Shown: piece by piece, positions 22,593-33,640 of the stretch
How positions within the stretch are numbered: the first letter of the stretch is position 1
How the letters are laid out: each line of letters begins with the position of its first letter
Source: Pelobates cultripes
Taxonomy: Eukaryota; Chordata; Amphibia; Anura; Pelobatidae
Reading direction: 5' to 3'
Assembly: GCA_933207985.1 (NCBI GenBank)
Contig: OW240920.1
Location: 128,523,278 to 128,587,277 of the forward strand
Length of the DNA stretch: 64,000 bases
Made by a program: the position numbers and the translations under genes
The notes under the pieces: model-generated
What the model saw: only the letters and a program-made list of their open reading frames with translations
What the model was told of the DNA's origin: nothing
Database searches by the model: none

Positions 22593-23520
22593 ACTTAGGA
22601 CACGCCACCACAAGACAATCGGGCGCCTGCACCTGGGGCGGCCCCTAGGCGGGTCACCATCACCCCCCCCCCCCCGGTACATGCCAACACATACAACCCA
22701 CTCACGGACTGGAGGCAACATGGATCACACAACGTACTAACAGCTCTATAAACCGACCGGTGCATCCATCATACAACATTACATGAGAGCGGCACATGAA
22801 AACCCAGGCCTCACGTCCGGGGGCTCCCATTTAAGTTTTGGCATTACGACCTCACGTAGGACAGGAACACCCACGTAGGGAACCACATGCACGCACTAGC
22901 TTTCGCGAGAAGATGATTCCTGTTTGCCCACTAGCTATACACAGGCCATGACTCTGCTCAGCTTGCCACAACAGACGGACCAACCCCCACGCATACTCCA
23001 CTAACCTATACCATTACCCTCATCAATCCTCACACCAGCGCGCACACGCAAAATTAAACAGCTAAAAGGAGGTCATACACTAACGTACTAAGCCTCTGTG
23101 TAGGCTAATTTTGAATACTTATGCTTATTTGCTTAACGAATGCCTCTAATAACACGGTAATAATTACAAATAGTATAGGTCTTAACTATAATAGACCTGC
23201 TATAACTACTACTTGAGCCTAGCGAAAGCAAATGTGCACTGTTAACTGCATGCATTGAAATAATTTTGTATGACTTCTGATATGATCTTAGCACAACGCA
23301 CCATTTAAAGCCTCGCAGGCCACGTAATTACGCAGTATCACTATTTGTCACAAGCATACTAACGCGCTAGACATGTATAATCCTGCAAAGTATGTACAAA
23401 ACTACGTTGTATTGTTGAACATTCACTCTGATTCATATGCCTCTGCGTAGGCAACCACAAACTATAAATCCGCACTGTGCTCATCTTCAAAGTAAAAATA
23501 AAAATATATTTAAAACAATT
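21161..23520 (+). mobile_element. L1-type LINE, 5'-truncated 3' fragment
   Basis: An ORF2 C-terminal remnant (21161-22592) is followed by about 0.9 kb of 3' untranslated region, probably ending at an A-rich tract near 23490-23515. The element straddles the inner edge of the right duplication arm. Only its 3' UTR is visible in the left arm, the rest being hidden or lost at the gap. Confidence 0.75.
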
Positions 23521-24414
23521 TACATGCGATGTTATAAAAGTTGTTTTTTTTTTTTACTAAGATTTGCAACATTTAGTTGTTCAACCCCCTTTGTGTTCAC
23601 ATCTACTTTCCCTTTGGACTGCAACATGCTGTTTCTGTATTAATTGAAACTGTTACAGTTTTTAAGAAGTAAATGTAATGAACCAATGTTAGAATTCCAT
23701 ACATGTTTATTTAGTGTGTTATTTGTCCCACCTAAGAGTTACTAATTACATCTGGGGTCATTGTTTTTCATTGTTTTAGCTGGTATTTTTTATAAGTATA
23801 TATTTTTTAGAGGAACATTTTTTGTTTCCTCTAATTATTTGTGGAGCGCACATGATATATATATTTTAGTTATTTTTTTCTATTTGCCAAGTCGCTTGCT
23901 GGTATGTAGCTGCCCAAATTTATTATGTATTTAATTATTTTTTTTATTATTGGGGTTATATCTAAAAACGGCTTACAAAAGCTGCTGATCTTGTTTGCAC
24001 CCTTTGCAAGCCCTCTCCTTCTAATCCAGCCAAGTCTTTCTGTAACTGTCCATTCACAGACTTCCCAATGCAGCTTAATGGGAAGTCTTTGCAAGGCAGG
24101 TGTTCTGGGTAAATCCTGCCTCTTGAGCTCCATTGAGCTAAACAACCAGGAAGTAACAGGACCGGTTGTCTGATTGACAGCCAGGAGGGTGTAACAAGGT
24201 TAATTCATAAAATGAAAATTTCTATTGAAATCTCCACATTTTTCAAAATTAAAAAAAAGACCACACAATCTGCATACATAGAGCAGTTCAGCAAAACAGT
24301 ATGTGTTTTACACCCCAACATAAGTATATTGTAGAGCACGTGGATCTTTTTCAGATCAATGTTTGTGTGTTTTGTATGTCTTGAGTTAAACAGGAAAACA
24401 TTTCACCTACTTAC

Positions 24415-24507
24415 AGCTGAAGAAAAAAACAAAAAGGACAAAAATAATCGCACAGGGTATTGACAAAAAAACAAGGACATTCATGTTTACATCTTCACAG
24501 TCTTGCC
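24415..24507 (-). CDS. Transmembrane exon 5 (right-arm copy)
   Basis: This exon of 31 codons has a TTTTTACAG acceptor and an AGCT|GTAAGT donor, phase 1-1. It starts with an acidic segment (QDCEDVN) and ends in the strong hydrophobic run VLVFLSIPCAIIFVLFVFFF. If the donor is not used, the frame stops after two more codons (Cys-Lys, TAG at 24407-24409). One difference from the left copy is Met for Arg in the segment before the membrane. No cytoplasmic-tail exon was recognised downstream. Confidence 0.78.
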
Positions 24508-24775
24508 CTGTAAAAAATAACACCAGAATAAATGTGATTACAGGTTACCTAACCAAATTAACATCACTGATTTTGTGTATCTTTTCATGTCATAGCCAAG
24601 AATCCTATTTACTAAATAGTGAGCTAGAGTGAGTTAAGGGGTCACATGTCCAACTAATCTACAGACAATCACCTGTCCCAGGATTACATCTTACAAAGGC
24701 TACGGAAGCTAAAATGTGTAAACATTTTGTGGTAGACATGTCTGTTTAATTGCTTCCCTATCCATAAAAATGTTA

Positions 24776-25136
24776 TGCCTTGTTTCCACTGGGCGGAACG
24801 GTTCGGTACAGTTTGGAAGGGTTAGAATGGTCCAGCCTATTCAGGTGAGAGTTTCCACTGCAAGTAGGACCGCCATGGGCCATGCAGGCTGTAGACCAAA
24901 TGCCTAGCATGTCATTTGTTGTGAGCATTGACGTTTTCCTATCCGCCAATCAATGGATTGTATAGTGTGACGCTAGTAGCTCCGCCCTAACCATACCTTA
25001 CCATTTCCTATGGACCTTCATCTGAAGGGGGGCCAAGAATGGTGCGGTGCGGTTCAGTTGTATGAGCCACTTTCATAATGGAAACACTCAAAACAGCGTA
25101 CCGTACCGAACCGTTCCGCTAAGTTGAAACGAGGCA
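24776..25136 (-). mobile_element. PIF/Harbinger-type MITE, right arm
   Basis: This is the same element as 1421-1791 at the mirror position, flanked by TTA (TAA on the other strand). Because it sits at the same place in both arms, it was inserted before the duplication. Confidence 0.8.
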
Positions 25137-25324
25137 TTAGATTTCTCAACCTCCAAATCATTTTTTAATTTTGTCTCTTTGTTAACATTACTAATGATTG
25201 GAAATTGAAGATATCTGCTGCCAAATCTATAAAAATTATCTTCTACATTATATTTCAGTTTTACACAATTAATTGATCAGGACTTTTAGAAAAATATATA
25301 ACTTATTAACTGGACCGTACTTAC

Positions 25325-25417
25325 GTATATCGATGGCGATGTAGGTGATTACAAAGATCGATGCAAAGAACATGTAGATATTCAGAACATGAGGTGATAG
25401 TTCTAGAACATGAAGAA
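25325..25417 (-). CDS. Transmembrane exon 4 (right-arm copy)
   Basis: This 31-codon exon has a GCATCCTCAG acceptor and a GTAAGT donor, phase 1-1. It encodes LHVLELSPHVLN followed by the hydrophobic run IYMFFASIFVITYIAI. It is identical in sense to 1140-1232 and lies only about 105 bases after transmembrane exon 3, so the two may have been copied as a unit. Confidence 0.8.
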
Positions 25418-25522
25418 CTGAGGATGCACAATATTTAAAAAGATTAGAAATGTATAAATATATCAGAAATGACACTGTTTTTATGGTTTTATTCAAAAGT
25501 CATGAAAAACTGGTTGACTTAC

Positions 25523-25636
25523 AGAATCTGTTCTCCGTAATGTTTGAGCAGGAGCAAAAAATCATGAGATAAATTGAGACGAAAATAAACCCTATGACCA
25601 AGGGAATCATCGCCACAATCACAGCTTTTGACATAC
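25523..25636 (-). CDS. Transmembrane exon 3 (right-arm copy)
   Basis: This 38-codon exon has a CTCTCTGTAG acceptor and a GTAAGT donor, phase 1-1. The hydrophobic segment runs from AVIVAMIPLVIGF to VSIYLMIF, then CSCSNITENRF with a possible N-glycosylation site (N-I-T). It is nearly identical to 921-1034. One difference is Ile here against Ser in the left copy, after GF in the middle of the membrane span. Read as the third of five passes. Confidence 0.8.
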
Positions 25637-26285
25637 CTACAGAGAGGGTTCAAATGTTAGTATCATTAATAAACTCCATCGTCAATGCGAGCAACCCAAG
25701 GCACTCATGGGCACTTACATACAGAATCTTAGCCAATCACAGCCAATCACAAATTATATTTTATTATTATTTATAAAGCACCAATAGGTGTAGAATGGGT
25801 GGACTAACAGACAAGTATTTGTAATAGGACGAGTTAAACAGCACTGTCACCGTTTGAGGACTTTGCTGATTTCACAAACTCGGCCGACAGTGACATCGCT
25901 GCTGGGGACCAGGTGGGGGCAAGTAAAGGTGAGTTATATTACCTGAACCTCCTCGGCGCTGGCATCACTGCAGTACCCACGCGCATGCCAATTCCCTGCA
26001 GCCATCACTGACGATGGCTGCAGGGATTAACACCTTGTGTCAAGAAAAATCAGACAGAGGAGAAATACAGTAGTACATACTTTGTCTCTGTATTGAGTTG
26101 GAATTTCAGTGAAACTTAAAGGAACACTATAGGGTCAGGAACACAAACATGTATTCCTGACCCTATAGTGTTCAAACCACTATCTAGCCCCACTGGTCCC
26201 CCATCTGCCCCTAAATATAGTTAAATCTTATTTTGTTCCAATCTACTGCTGCTGGCTCTGCCCCCGATCTGTCTGTTTGGCTGAC

Positions 26286-27420
26286 TGTGGCGGAACCAAC
26301 CTCGCCACTGTACACTGGAGAAGCCTGGTTGCTCGCCTGCTCCCTTTAGACTATGGCCCGGCAGTTCAAACCTTTCATTTTCCCTGCAGAAAGGCGTATT
26401 CGTGCCTTTCTGCCGGGGTGTTCGGTAGATACAATCTACCGAACAAAGTACCGATTGATGGACCACCTGGGAACTGGAGTGTGTCGTCAATTGACCGCCC
26501 AGAAGCTGCGCTTAACCGCAGCCTAATTGATGAACGCTGGGTGGCCTTTGTTCGTCTGCCGAACACGTGGCAGCGGCCATTTTACCTCCCGAACAGCCAG
26601 CGGTGTTCAGCGCCCAAACTATGGAACTGAAAACGGACACTTATTGGCGTGAACACCATTGAGCCGCCAGCCTCCTTACCTTCCCATTCGGTAGCGGAAC
26701 CGAATGACTGTTCATTCGGTAGTTTAACCGGATGAACAGCCTCACCCAGATAGCTAAGCCATGGAGCCTATTCGTGTAACGAAAGACTATGGGAAAGACT
26801 TTGACTCCATGGCGATTGAACTGTATGTATGTGATCTGAGCGCCATTCAGTAGTAATGTGCGCTCAGATCTAAGCTATCTGGGGATATGTAGAATGTATA
26901 TGTTTTATATAATAAATGTAACTGTATGTAATTTTATGTCTTTTACTGTCTTTTTACTGCCATGCGATTAATGGAGTTTTGCCTCTGTCCTTAGAGATAA
27001 TTGGATTACTTCCCAATTATCTCCAGGACAGAGAGGAGGGATTGTGATGCATTGTGGGAGTGTTTAAAGGTGTATGTATGTGATTGGCTAAGGGCCAATA
27101 TGTTTCCCACCAGGTGGGAGACCTGCATAAAAGCCGGGCAGTTAGCCCCAGTAAACCAGATTCTGCTTAACCCTCAAACGAAGTGTCGTCTCGTTATTGG
27201 GGGAATTGGATTGTATGCTGACTGCCAGGAGTGTAAACCTTTCGTATGGTTTTTCCTGTTCAGCTGTTTCCAGTATTCCAGAGTTTCCTGCTTGGGAGTT
27301 GGAGAATTCGTGTAGTTTGCAGTTCGGGAGATTGGTGATTGCAGTAGCTGTCTGTGAATCTGAAAGGGGAATATTACCTATACGGTTTTTAACCTCTTGT
27401 GGGCAAAACAGTCCGTTACA
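26286..27420 (+). repeat. 5' LTR
   Basis: Starts TGTGGCGGAACC and ends CAGTCCGTTACA, 1135 bases. It contains a roughly 70-base segment after position 26345 (including a GCAGAAAGGCGTATTCGTGC stretch) that is absent from the 3' LTR. Confidence 0.93.
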
Positions 27421-27560
27421 ATTGGTGGCAAGCGACGGGATCATTTCCACAGCCCAGAAGGACAGCTACAAGACAACACCAGTTCCTGGATTACAAATTG
27501 AGGGCAACGCTAGTACCCATACAGCGACCCTATCTACAAAAGAACTTCAGCAGTGCAAGC

Positions 27561-28292
27561 ATGGCGCCCAACTACACTCAGGAGGCATTTGAAAGAGAAG
27601 TTACTGCGCTGCTGGCTTTCTTCGGAACCAACCCCCCGGAGAAAACCGTACAGTTCGTGAAGAAAATAGTGAGAGAGTACTTGCCGTGGGAATCAGAGTG
27701 GGCAAGGGGGTGGGCCGTCCTTCCTCCCCAGCAGCAAAGTGTGTCCTTAGGAGAGGAGACCGTGGGTCCCTCTCCGCTGCAGTTCAGTGAGTTACAGGGA
27801 GCTGAAGGTGTCGTTCTTCCTCCCCAGTGGCAGTGTATGTTACAGGGAGCCAAAGGTGTCGTCCTTCCTCCCCAGCGGCAGTGTGGGTTACAGGGAGCTG
27901 AAGGTGCCGTTCTTCCTCCCCAGCAGCAGTGTGTGTTACAGGGAGCGGAAGGTGCCGTCCTTCCTCCCCAGTGGCAGTGTGTGTTACAGGGAGCTGAAGG
28001 TGCCGTCCTTCCATCCCAGCGGCAGGGTGAGTTACAGGGAGCTGAAGGTGTCGTCCTTCCTCCCCAGCGGCAGAGCGAGTTACAGGGAGCTGAAGGTACC
28101 GTTCTTCCTCCCCAGCGGCAGAGTGTCTTGCAGGGAGCAGAAACCACCGGTCTCGCACCCCAGCAGCAGGACAAAATATTGAAAGGGGAGACAGTCGGTC
28201 CCCCCCTTTACCAGCAGAGAGAGTGTCAGGGAGAGGAGCCTGCTACCCCCTCTCCCCAGCGGCTGAAAGTGTTCCAGGGAGAGGAGTCGTGA
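27561..28292 (+). CDS. Repeat-bearing ORF of LTR element (unknown function)
   Basis: The ATG at 27561 opens a 243-codon frame. The first 55 residues (starting MAPNYTQEAFEREV) are not repetitive and could be the start of a gag-like protein; no domain was recognised. Next come about eight 16-residue repeats of the type LQGAEGVVLPPQRQ, encoded by 48-base units at about 27785-28175, and then Gln/Pro-rich sequence to a TGA. Similar Gln/Pro-rich sequence continues in another frame to 28486 and again at 28493-28954, so the original frame was probably longer and has shifted. No catalytic motif was seen. Confidence 0.6.
   Translation: MAPNYTQEAFEREVTALLAFFGTNPPEKTVQFVKKIVREYLPWESEWARGWAVLPPQQQSVSLGEETVGPSPLQFSELQGAEGVVLPPQWQCMLQGAKGVVLPPQRQCGLQGAEGAVLPPQQQCVLQGAEGAVLPPQWQCVLQGAEGAVLPSQRQGELQGAEGVVLPPQRQSELQGAEGTVLPPQRQSVLQGAETTGLAPQQQDKILKGETVGPPLYQQRECQGEEPATPSPQRLKVFQGEES
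27785..28175 (+). repeat. 48-base tandem repeats within the LTR-element ORF
   Basis: About eight units, each containing TACAGGGAGCTGAAGG and CCTTCCTCCCCAG. As 48 is a multiple of three, all reading frames over the array stay open on both strands. Confidence 0.93.
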
Positions 28293-29020
28293 CCACTTCT
28301 CCCCAGCGGCAGCTTAGTTCACAAGGGGGAGACCCTATTCTCCCAGATGGGACAGATGAGGCAGGCGGTCTCGCCCCCCAGCAGCAGGACAATACATTGA
28401 AAGGGGAGACAGTCGGTCCCCCTCTCCACCAGCAGAGAGAGTGTCAGGGAGAGGAGCCTGCTACCCCCTCTCCCCCATGGCTGTAAGGATGTATGGGAGA
28501 GGAGCTGGTTACCCCCTCTCCCCAGCGGCAGCCTGACATACCCAGGGGAGACAGTAAGCCCCACAACCGTGCAGATGGGACCATGGTCTCTGCACTTACA
28601 ACACAGGGGGTAGGGACGGTAGATCCTGCCCCCCAGCGACTGGTCTGTTTAGCCAAAGAGGAGACAGTCGGTCTCCCCCTCCGGCAGCAGAGCTGTGTAT
28701 CCAAAGGGGAGACAGTCAGTCTCCCCCTCCAGCAACCAGGCTCCAACCAGACTACTCATGTGGTAGTGCTGGCACCAGGGCAGAGTGCCGCTGGTCTCTG
28801 CCCACTCAGCAACCCACCAAGGCAGCCTACCAGTCCCCCGCACAGCCATGGTGAGGCACCTGGACATGGACAAGCTTCTCCTCTACCCAGGCGTAGTCAC
28901 CATTTATTGTGGGTGGGCTGTACTACTGTTTCTGTTTTGTGGGTGGGCTGCTGAACTAACAAGGGCACTGACCGGCAGGAGGTCAGATACCCTGTTAGTC
29001 TCATTGGAAAAGGGGAGAAA

Positions 29021-30100
29021 TGTGGCGGAACCAACCTCGCCACTGCACACTGGAGAAGCCTGGTTGCTTGTCTGCTCCCGGGTGTTTGGTAGATTCAATC
29101 TACCGAACAAAGTACCGATTGATGGACCACCTGGGAACTGGAGTGTGCCGTCAATTAACCTCCCAGAAGCTGCGGTTAACCGCAGCCTAATTGATGAACG
29201 CTGGGTGGCCTTTGTTCGTCTGCCGAACACGTGGCAGCGGCCATTTTACCTCCCGAACGGCCAGCGCTGTTCAGCGTCCAAACTATGGAACTGAAAACGG
29301 ACACTTATTGGCGCGAACACCGCTGAGCCGCCAGCCTCCTTACCTTCCCATTCGGTAGCGGAACCGAATGACTGTTCATTCGGTAGTTTAACCCAGATAG
29401 CTAAGCCATGGAGCCTATTCGAGTAACGAAAGACTATGGGAAAGACTTTGGCTCCATGACGATTGAACTGTATGTATGTGATCTGAGCGCCATTCGGTAG
29501 TAATGTGCGCTCAGATCTAAACTATCTGGCGATATGTAGAATGTATATGTTTTATGTAATAAATGTAACTGTATGTAATTTTATGTCTTTTACTGTTTTT
29601 TTACTGCCATGAGGTTAATGGAGTTTTGCCTCTCTCCTTAGAGATAATTGGATTACTTCCCAATTATCTTCAGGACAGAGAGGAGGGTTTGTGATGCATT
29701 GTGGGAGTGTTTAAAGGTGTATGTATGTGATTGGCTAAGGGCCAATATGTTTCCCAGTTTCCCATCTGGTCCCCTAGGGGAGTGTCCAGCAGGTGGGAGA
29801 CCTGCATAAAAGCCGGGCAGTTAGCCCCAGTAAACCAGATTCTGCTTAACCCTCAAACGAGGTGTTGTCTCATTATTGGGGGGAATTGGATTATATGCTA
29901 ACTGCCAGGAGTGTAAACCTTTCGTATGGTTTTTCCTGTTCAGCTGTTTCCAGTATTCGTGAGTTTCCTGTTCGGGAGTTGGAGAATTCGTGTAGTTTGC
30001 AGTTCGGGAGATTGGTGATTGCAGTAGCTGTCTGTGCATCTGAAAGGGGAATATCGCCTAGACGGTTTTTAACCTCTTGTGGGCAAAACAGTCCGTTACA
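29021..30100 (+). repeat. 3' LTR
   Basis: Same ends as the 5' LTR, 1080 bases. It lacks the 5' segment mentioned above and holds a small insertion near 29755-29790 (ending TAGGGGAGTGTC). Over the first 300 comparable bases I count about 14 substitutions against the 5' LTR. Confidence 0.93.
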
Positions 30101-30486
30101 CTGACATCATCAAAAGTGATTCTCTCAGACACTTACAATGCTTTCACATAGAAAAGCATTTGATTGGCTGAGACTGTCAAGGAGGCAGATCAGGGGCAGA
30201 GCCAGCACAAGTCAACCACAGCCCTGGCCAATCAGCGATGAGGAAAGTTTAGTGTCTCCGTACAGAGGGTGGAGACACTGAATGGCAGTTTGCAGCACTG
30301 CCCCAGGAAGCACCTCTAGCAATCATCTGTCAAGTGACCAGTGGAGTTATCCCTAGACTGTAATGCAAACACTGCATTTTCTCTGAAAAGACAGTGTATA
30401 CTGCAAAAAACCTGAATGGAATAATTATACTCACCAGAACAAATACAATAAGCTGTAGTTGTTCTGGTGACTATAGTGTCTCTTTA

Positions 30487-31097
30487 AGCACAGTCATAAT
30501 GAGTATATCATAGAGATTCAGTCTTTACAAAATACACATTTTTCAGGAGTGGGATGACCGTGTTGGTTTAGTGGTTTTAGATGACACAGTTGCAGTAGAG
30601 GAAGAAAGGTGAGTTTATCTTACTTATGTATTCTCAAAATCAACAACCACGATGTAATCCAGGTTTGAAAAAAGCAATGAAAGCATATTGCCAAATATTT
30701 ATGATTAAATGGCAGCATGGCTGAAAACGATTTCAAAAGATTCTTTTCTGGTGTTCAGGAAATTAATTGAAAAATCATGGACATCTAAACTTCTTCTAGT
30801 AAGACATAGATCAAGTCATGTGTGAAAATGGTTTTAGGAATGAGTTGTATTATTCATTCAAAGCGGAGACAAGAATAGGTTTCCGAAAATCGGATCAAAC
30901 TTTCACTTTCGCATTATCTTTGCGGAAGGTAAAGGGCATGTTTTGGGTGTTCTGGATTTGATCAAATAACACAAAAAAGGTTTGCACCATAAAAACTACA
31001 ATAAACTGTAGTGCTTATTGTGCCAGGAATGCCATTGAAATGCATTTGAAATTAAAATCATTAAGGTGTTAAATTTTAATTTGTATGTTAATCTTAC
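30487..31097. other. Intron, no recognised repeat
   Basis: Intronic sequence between transmembrane exons 3 and 2 of the receptor gene. Nothing else was recognised. Confidence 0.4.
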
Positions 31098-31202
31098 CTT
31101 CTGTGATCCAGATGATCAATATCGCAAGGACAACAAGAATGTTTGTGTCAGTGCTCAGCAGATAGGTGAAAAAGCATCCCTTCTTCACTTTGGCAAGATA
31201 AC
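31098..31202 (-). CDS. Transmembrane exon 2
   Basis: This exon of 35 codons has an ATAACATAG acceptor and a GAAG|GTAAGA donor, phase 1-1. It opens with a basic, cytosol-like segment (YLAKVKKG), followed by aromatic residues and one strong hydrophobic run, NILVVLAILIIWI, ending in Thr-Glu. It joins in frame to transmembrane exon 3 in the right arm. The duplicate of this exon, if it exists, would lie about 0.7 kb left of the window. Confidence 0.75.
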
Positions 31203-31586
31203 CTATGTTATATAGAATAAAGTATAAATAGCATAATCATACAGCTGAAATTAAAATAATTGGAGAAATAAATAATATATATATATATACAATCGATTAT
31301 TGTAGATTTGCATTGATAAGATAAACACACAAGGAGGAGGAGAGGGAGAGTTAAAGGGACCAGACCTACACAACCATTGTTTGCTTTAGGCTCAATGGTC
31401 AACTTGTTGGGAAGGAGGCCAATAAGTGATCTAATTTCAGTGGCCACTGGTGAAGTTTTTGATGGACTCTACAATCCTAAAACCAGGACAACACCTCTAT
31501 TTCTGCATACTTCACTGCTGGCCCTATTGGACTATCTAAAATTAATTTGAAGATTTTTGTTCAGTTACTGGGAAAAAAAGAACTAC

Positions 31587-31652
31587 CTTTTTTGTTGTCA
31601 GTTACTTCTCTCGATTGTATGTTTGGGTTGATCTGCCCAGTGGATTGAGTTC
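31587..31652 (-). CDS. Short hydrophilic linker exon
   Basis: This small exon of 22 codons, phase 1-1, lies between a TGCTTCCAG acceptor and an AAAAAAG|GTAGTT donor. It encodes a polar, Lys/Gln/Asn-rich linker (starting GTQSTGQINPN, ending DNKK) between the first and second TM exons, so it should form a loop. Its donor is weaker than the others, and it may be an optional exon. Support comes from the splice sites, the matching phase and the continuous frame. Confidence 0.6.
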
Positions 31653-32426
31653 CTGGAAGCAACAGAAAAAAAAGAGTTAAGTTTCCGTGAATGAAAAGCC
31701 ATTAAGAATATGCATAAACAGACTTTTGCTAGCTCCAGTCCCAAGTTCCCTTTACACCCATTAGAAATCCTGTCTCCTTTCCCCCTTACAGCTTCCCATC
31801 CAACCATTACACTTCCAGGTCCCTATTCCCCCATTACACATTTTCAGCACCATCCTTGGTGTCCATTTTCACTTTCCACATCCCAATTCCCAAATCTTCC
31901 CTCCCAGATTTCCTTAATCAGTAAGGTCTCTAGTCCGGGGTCCTTCAGAAAACAGAAAGCCACTGCCGACTTTCCCCTACTGTGGCTGAACGGAAAATTT
32001 AAACCACTACAAGGCTAGCTTGCTAGTAGGTAGTATTTAATTTTGTTTTGAGTCAGGAGCCTGAGAATTTACCTGCTGCCAATTAATTAACTAACAAGAA
32101 TTGAGTGGCTAGAGACTATGAAGGATTCTAAGACTTTAATATCTTCCCTCCACTACCCTTCCAGATACTCTGTGACAGTATTCGATATTAAATGAGACAT
32201 ACACACTGAATGGAGCATATAGCAACATTAGAACTTAGTTTGTAGAAATATCAGTCCAAAATATCAGGATGTAGGTTTCCAGAAAGAGGGGGTGGGTTAA
32301 AATTCAATTGGTTGAGTTTGGTACTACAGCATCTTGAAATTTCGCCAGTGGCCACTGATAAATATAAGCTATTTCATGTTAACATGATTCATGATATAAT
32401 GAAAACACATTCATCCAGACATGTAC

Positions 32427-32528
32427 CTCTTGACAAAATGTAAGCTAATACAATGATGAAAAGGGACATAAAATCCTCTGTTAAACTGAAGATGGAAAGT
32501 CCAAATACATAAGCCTTCAAGTCAGATG
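32427..32528 (-). CDS. Transmembrane exon 1
   Basis: This 34-codon exon is bounded by a TTTTTTTATAG acceptor and an AGAG|GTACAT donor, phase 1-1. It begins with a short polar stretch (SSDLKAY when joined to the Ig exon) and contains two hydrophobic runs, VFGLSIFSL and FMSLFIIVLAYIL, ending in Ser-Arg. It is the first membrane pass after the Ig ectodomain. The second run is the better helix candidate. It joins in frame to the small linker exon at 31587-31652. Confidence 0.72.
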
Positions 32529-32854
32529 CTATAAAAAAAAGAAACAGAGAGAAATATTTAGTAACCAAACACCAACCAAGCATAATTATCACGTATGTTG
32601 TATTATCTGAGTGAAATTCTATTACTCATCATAATGAAGTTAATTTGAAGCTATCACTAAAAGGCCTTAAATGTATAGAATACCGTAATTTTTGAAACAG
32701 TGGTTGATAGTGCGCAATGTCAGTCAGGGGCAGCAAAAGCCAGTACTTTATTATCATTTATAGAAAGGAGATATTTTATGACATGAATTCACACAAAGAA
32801 AATAAATTTCCACTTTAAAAAATCAATAGTGCCTCTTCATCTGAAAAATTACGG

Positions 32855-33640
32855 TACCTCAAATTGTTGATTGGCACCTCCAATTCTCCCCAAGAGATGG
32901 GTTGATATTGATAACGACATCATGCTACCAGATACTTCCCCAGTGCCCTCCTCTCCTATACTCACTAAAGTTTTTACATTAGACTTCTCTCCACTTATGT
33001 CTCTCTACCGAAACCCCTTATTACGACCCAGAATGCAACCACAAGACTTTTATAATTAGGACCATCTGTACATATCACGCGTATCGGATCTGATAACTGA
33101 AGGTCAATGCCACTCTTACTTGTAAAGGCTTCTTCTTAATGCTTGCAATTAAAACCTTTTTTTCAATAGTCCTTAATAAATTACCCACATGGTAATCAAT
33201 CAATCACCTAAGGGTCTATTTCCCATACTTATCGGGATAACTGGGCTTTCTCCTAAAAACGCCTTTTAACTTCATGGCCCGGTGGCAATATACCTGAAAA
33301 GTTAACGCCAAACTCTCCATTTGGCATAAAACCCTCTTCAGATTGTACCTTATGCTTGTACGCTTACACCAAATGCAAGTCACTACATTACTACTGCGGC
33401 CAGGCTGGGACATACTACCACCAATGATGGAATTGCCCTGCCTATGACCATACTAGACACAGGTGGCATCATGGCTATCTTAAGCCTTAGATAAACCTAT
33501 CCTCCCTGATCCATAGACCCTTTTTACTCTCTAGACCGGTTGAAGGCTTACAGAGAAACAAAACCAACCATAAACGATATAGTGGATGCGCACAAAAGCA
33601 ATCAAACTATTAATAAAATTCAAATATATACATAGCACAA
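32855..33640 (+). pseudogene. L1-type ORF2 C-terminal remnant
   Basis: A first piece reads PPILPKRWVDID and later SLYRNPLLRPRMQP, aligning by eye with the ORF2 C-terminus of the other two L1 copies. After several stops the Cys/His motif appears as YYCGQAGTYYHQWWNC near 33390-33440. It lies in the intron between the second Ig exon and transmembrane exon 1. Confidence 0.65.

Larger units (their letters stand above)
26281..30105 (+). mobile_element. Non-autonomous LTR retrotransposon (with target duplications)
   Basis: The element spans 26286-30100 between exact CTGAC duplications (26281-26285 and 30101-30105). It has two LTRs (26286-27420 and 29021-30100), a putative primer site TGGTGGCAAGCGACGG two bases after the 5' LTR, and a purine tract AAAAGGGGAGAAA just before the 3' LTR. 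The 1.6 kb interior has no reverse transcriptase, integrase or protease, so it depends on another element. The superfamily is unclear: a 5-base duplication fits both Ty3-like elements and retroviruses. The left arm has the empty site. Confidence 0.93.
22663..30381 (-). repeat. Right arm of large inverted duplication
   Basis: This is the reverse-complement partner of 1-3925. It contains the same three exons, the same Harbinger-type MITE and the same L1 3' region. It is longer only because an LTR retrotransposon was inserted at 26286-30100. Without that insertion and one target-site copy its length is about 3.9 kb, which equals the left arm. The inner boundary falls at a poly-C run that matches the poly-G at the edge of the left gap. 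Confidence 0.92.
26116..30486 (-). mobile_element. TTAA-flanked MITE, right arm, split by LTR element
   Basis: One end is TTAAAGGAACACTATAGGG at 26116 and the other is ACTATAGTGTCTCTTTAA ending at 30486. About 550 bases belong to the MITE; the rest is the LTR retrotransposon inserted into it at 26286. Confidence 0.6.

Noticed and set aside
27578..28174. Cys-rich repeated frame on the minus strand over the LTR-element interior
   Set aside because: The 48-base repeat is a multiple of three, so all frames stay open; this is the antisense shadow of the plus-strand repeats.
27785..28175. Regular 48-base repeats considered as a CRISPR-like array
   Set aside because: Units are directly adjacent without spacers and lie in a reading frame of a retroelement in vertebrate DNA.
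1..30381. Idea that the inverted duplication is only an assembly artefact
   Set aside because: The arms differ by scattered substitutions, small indels and a complete LTR insertion with target duplication. This argues for two real loci, though haplotype mixing cannot be fully excluded without reads.
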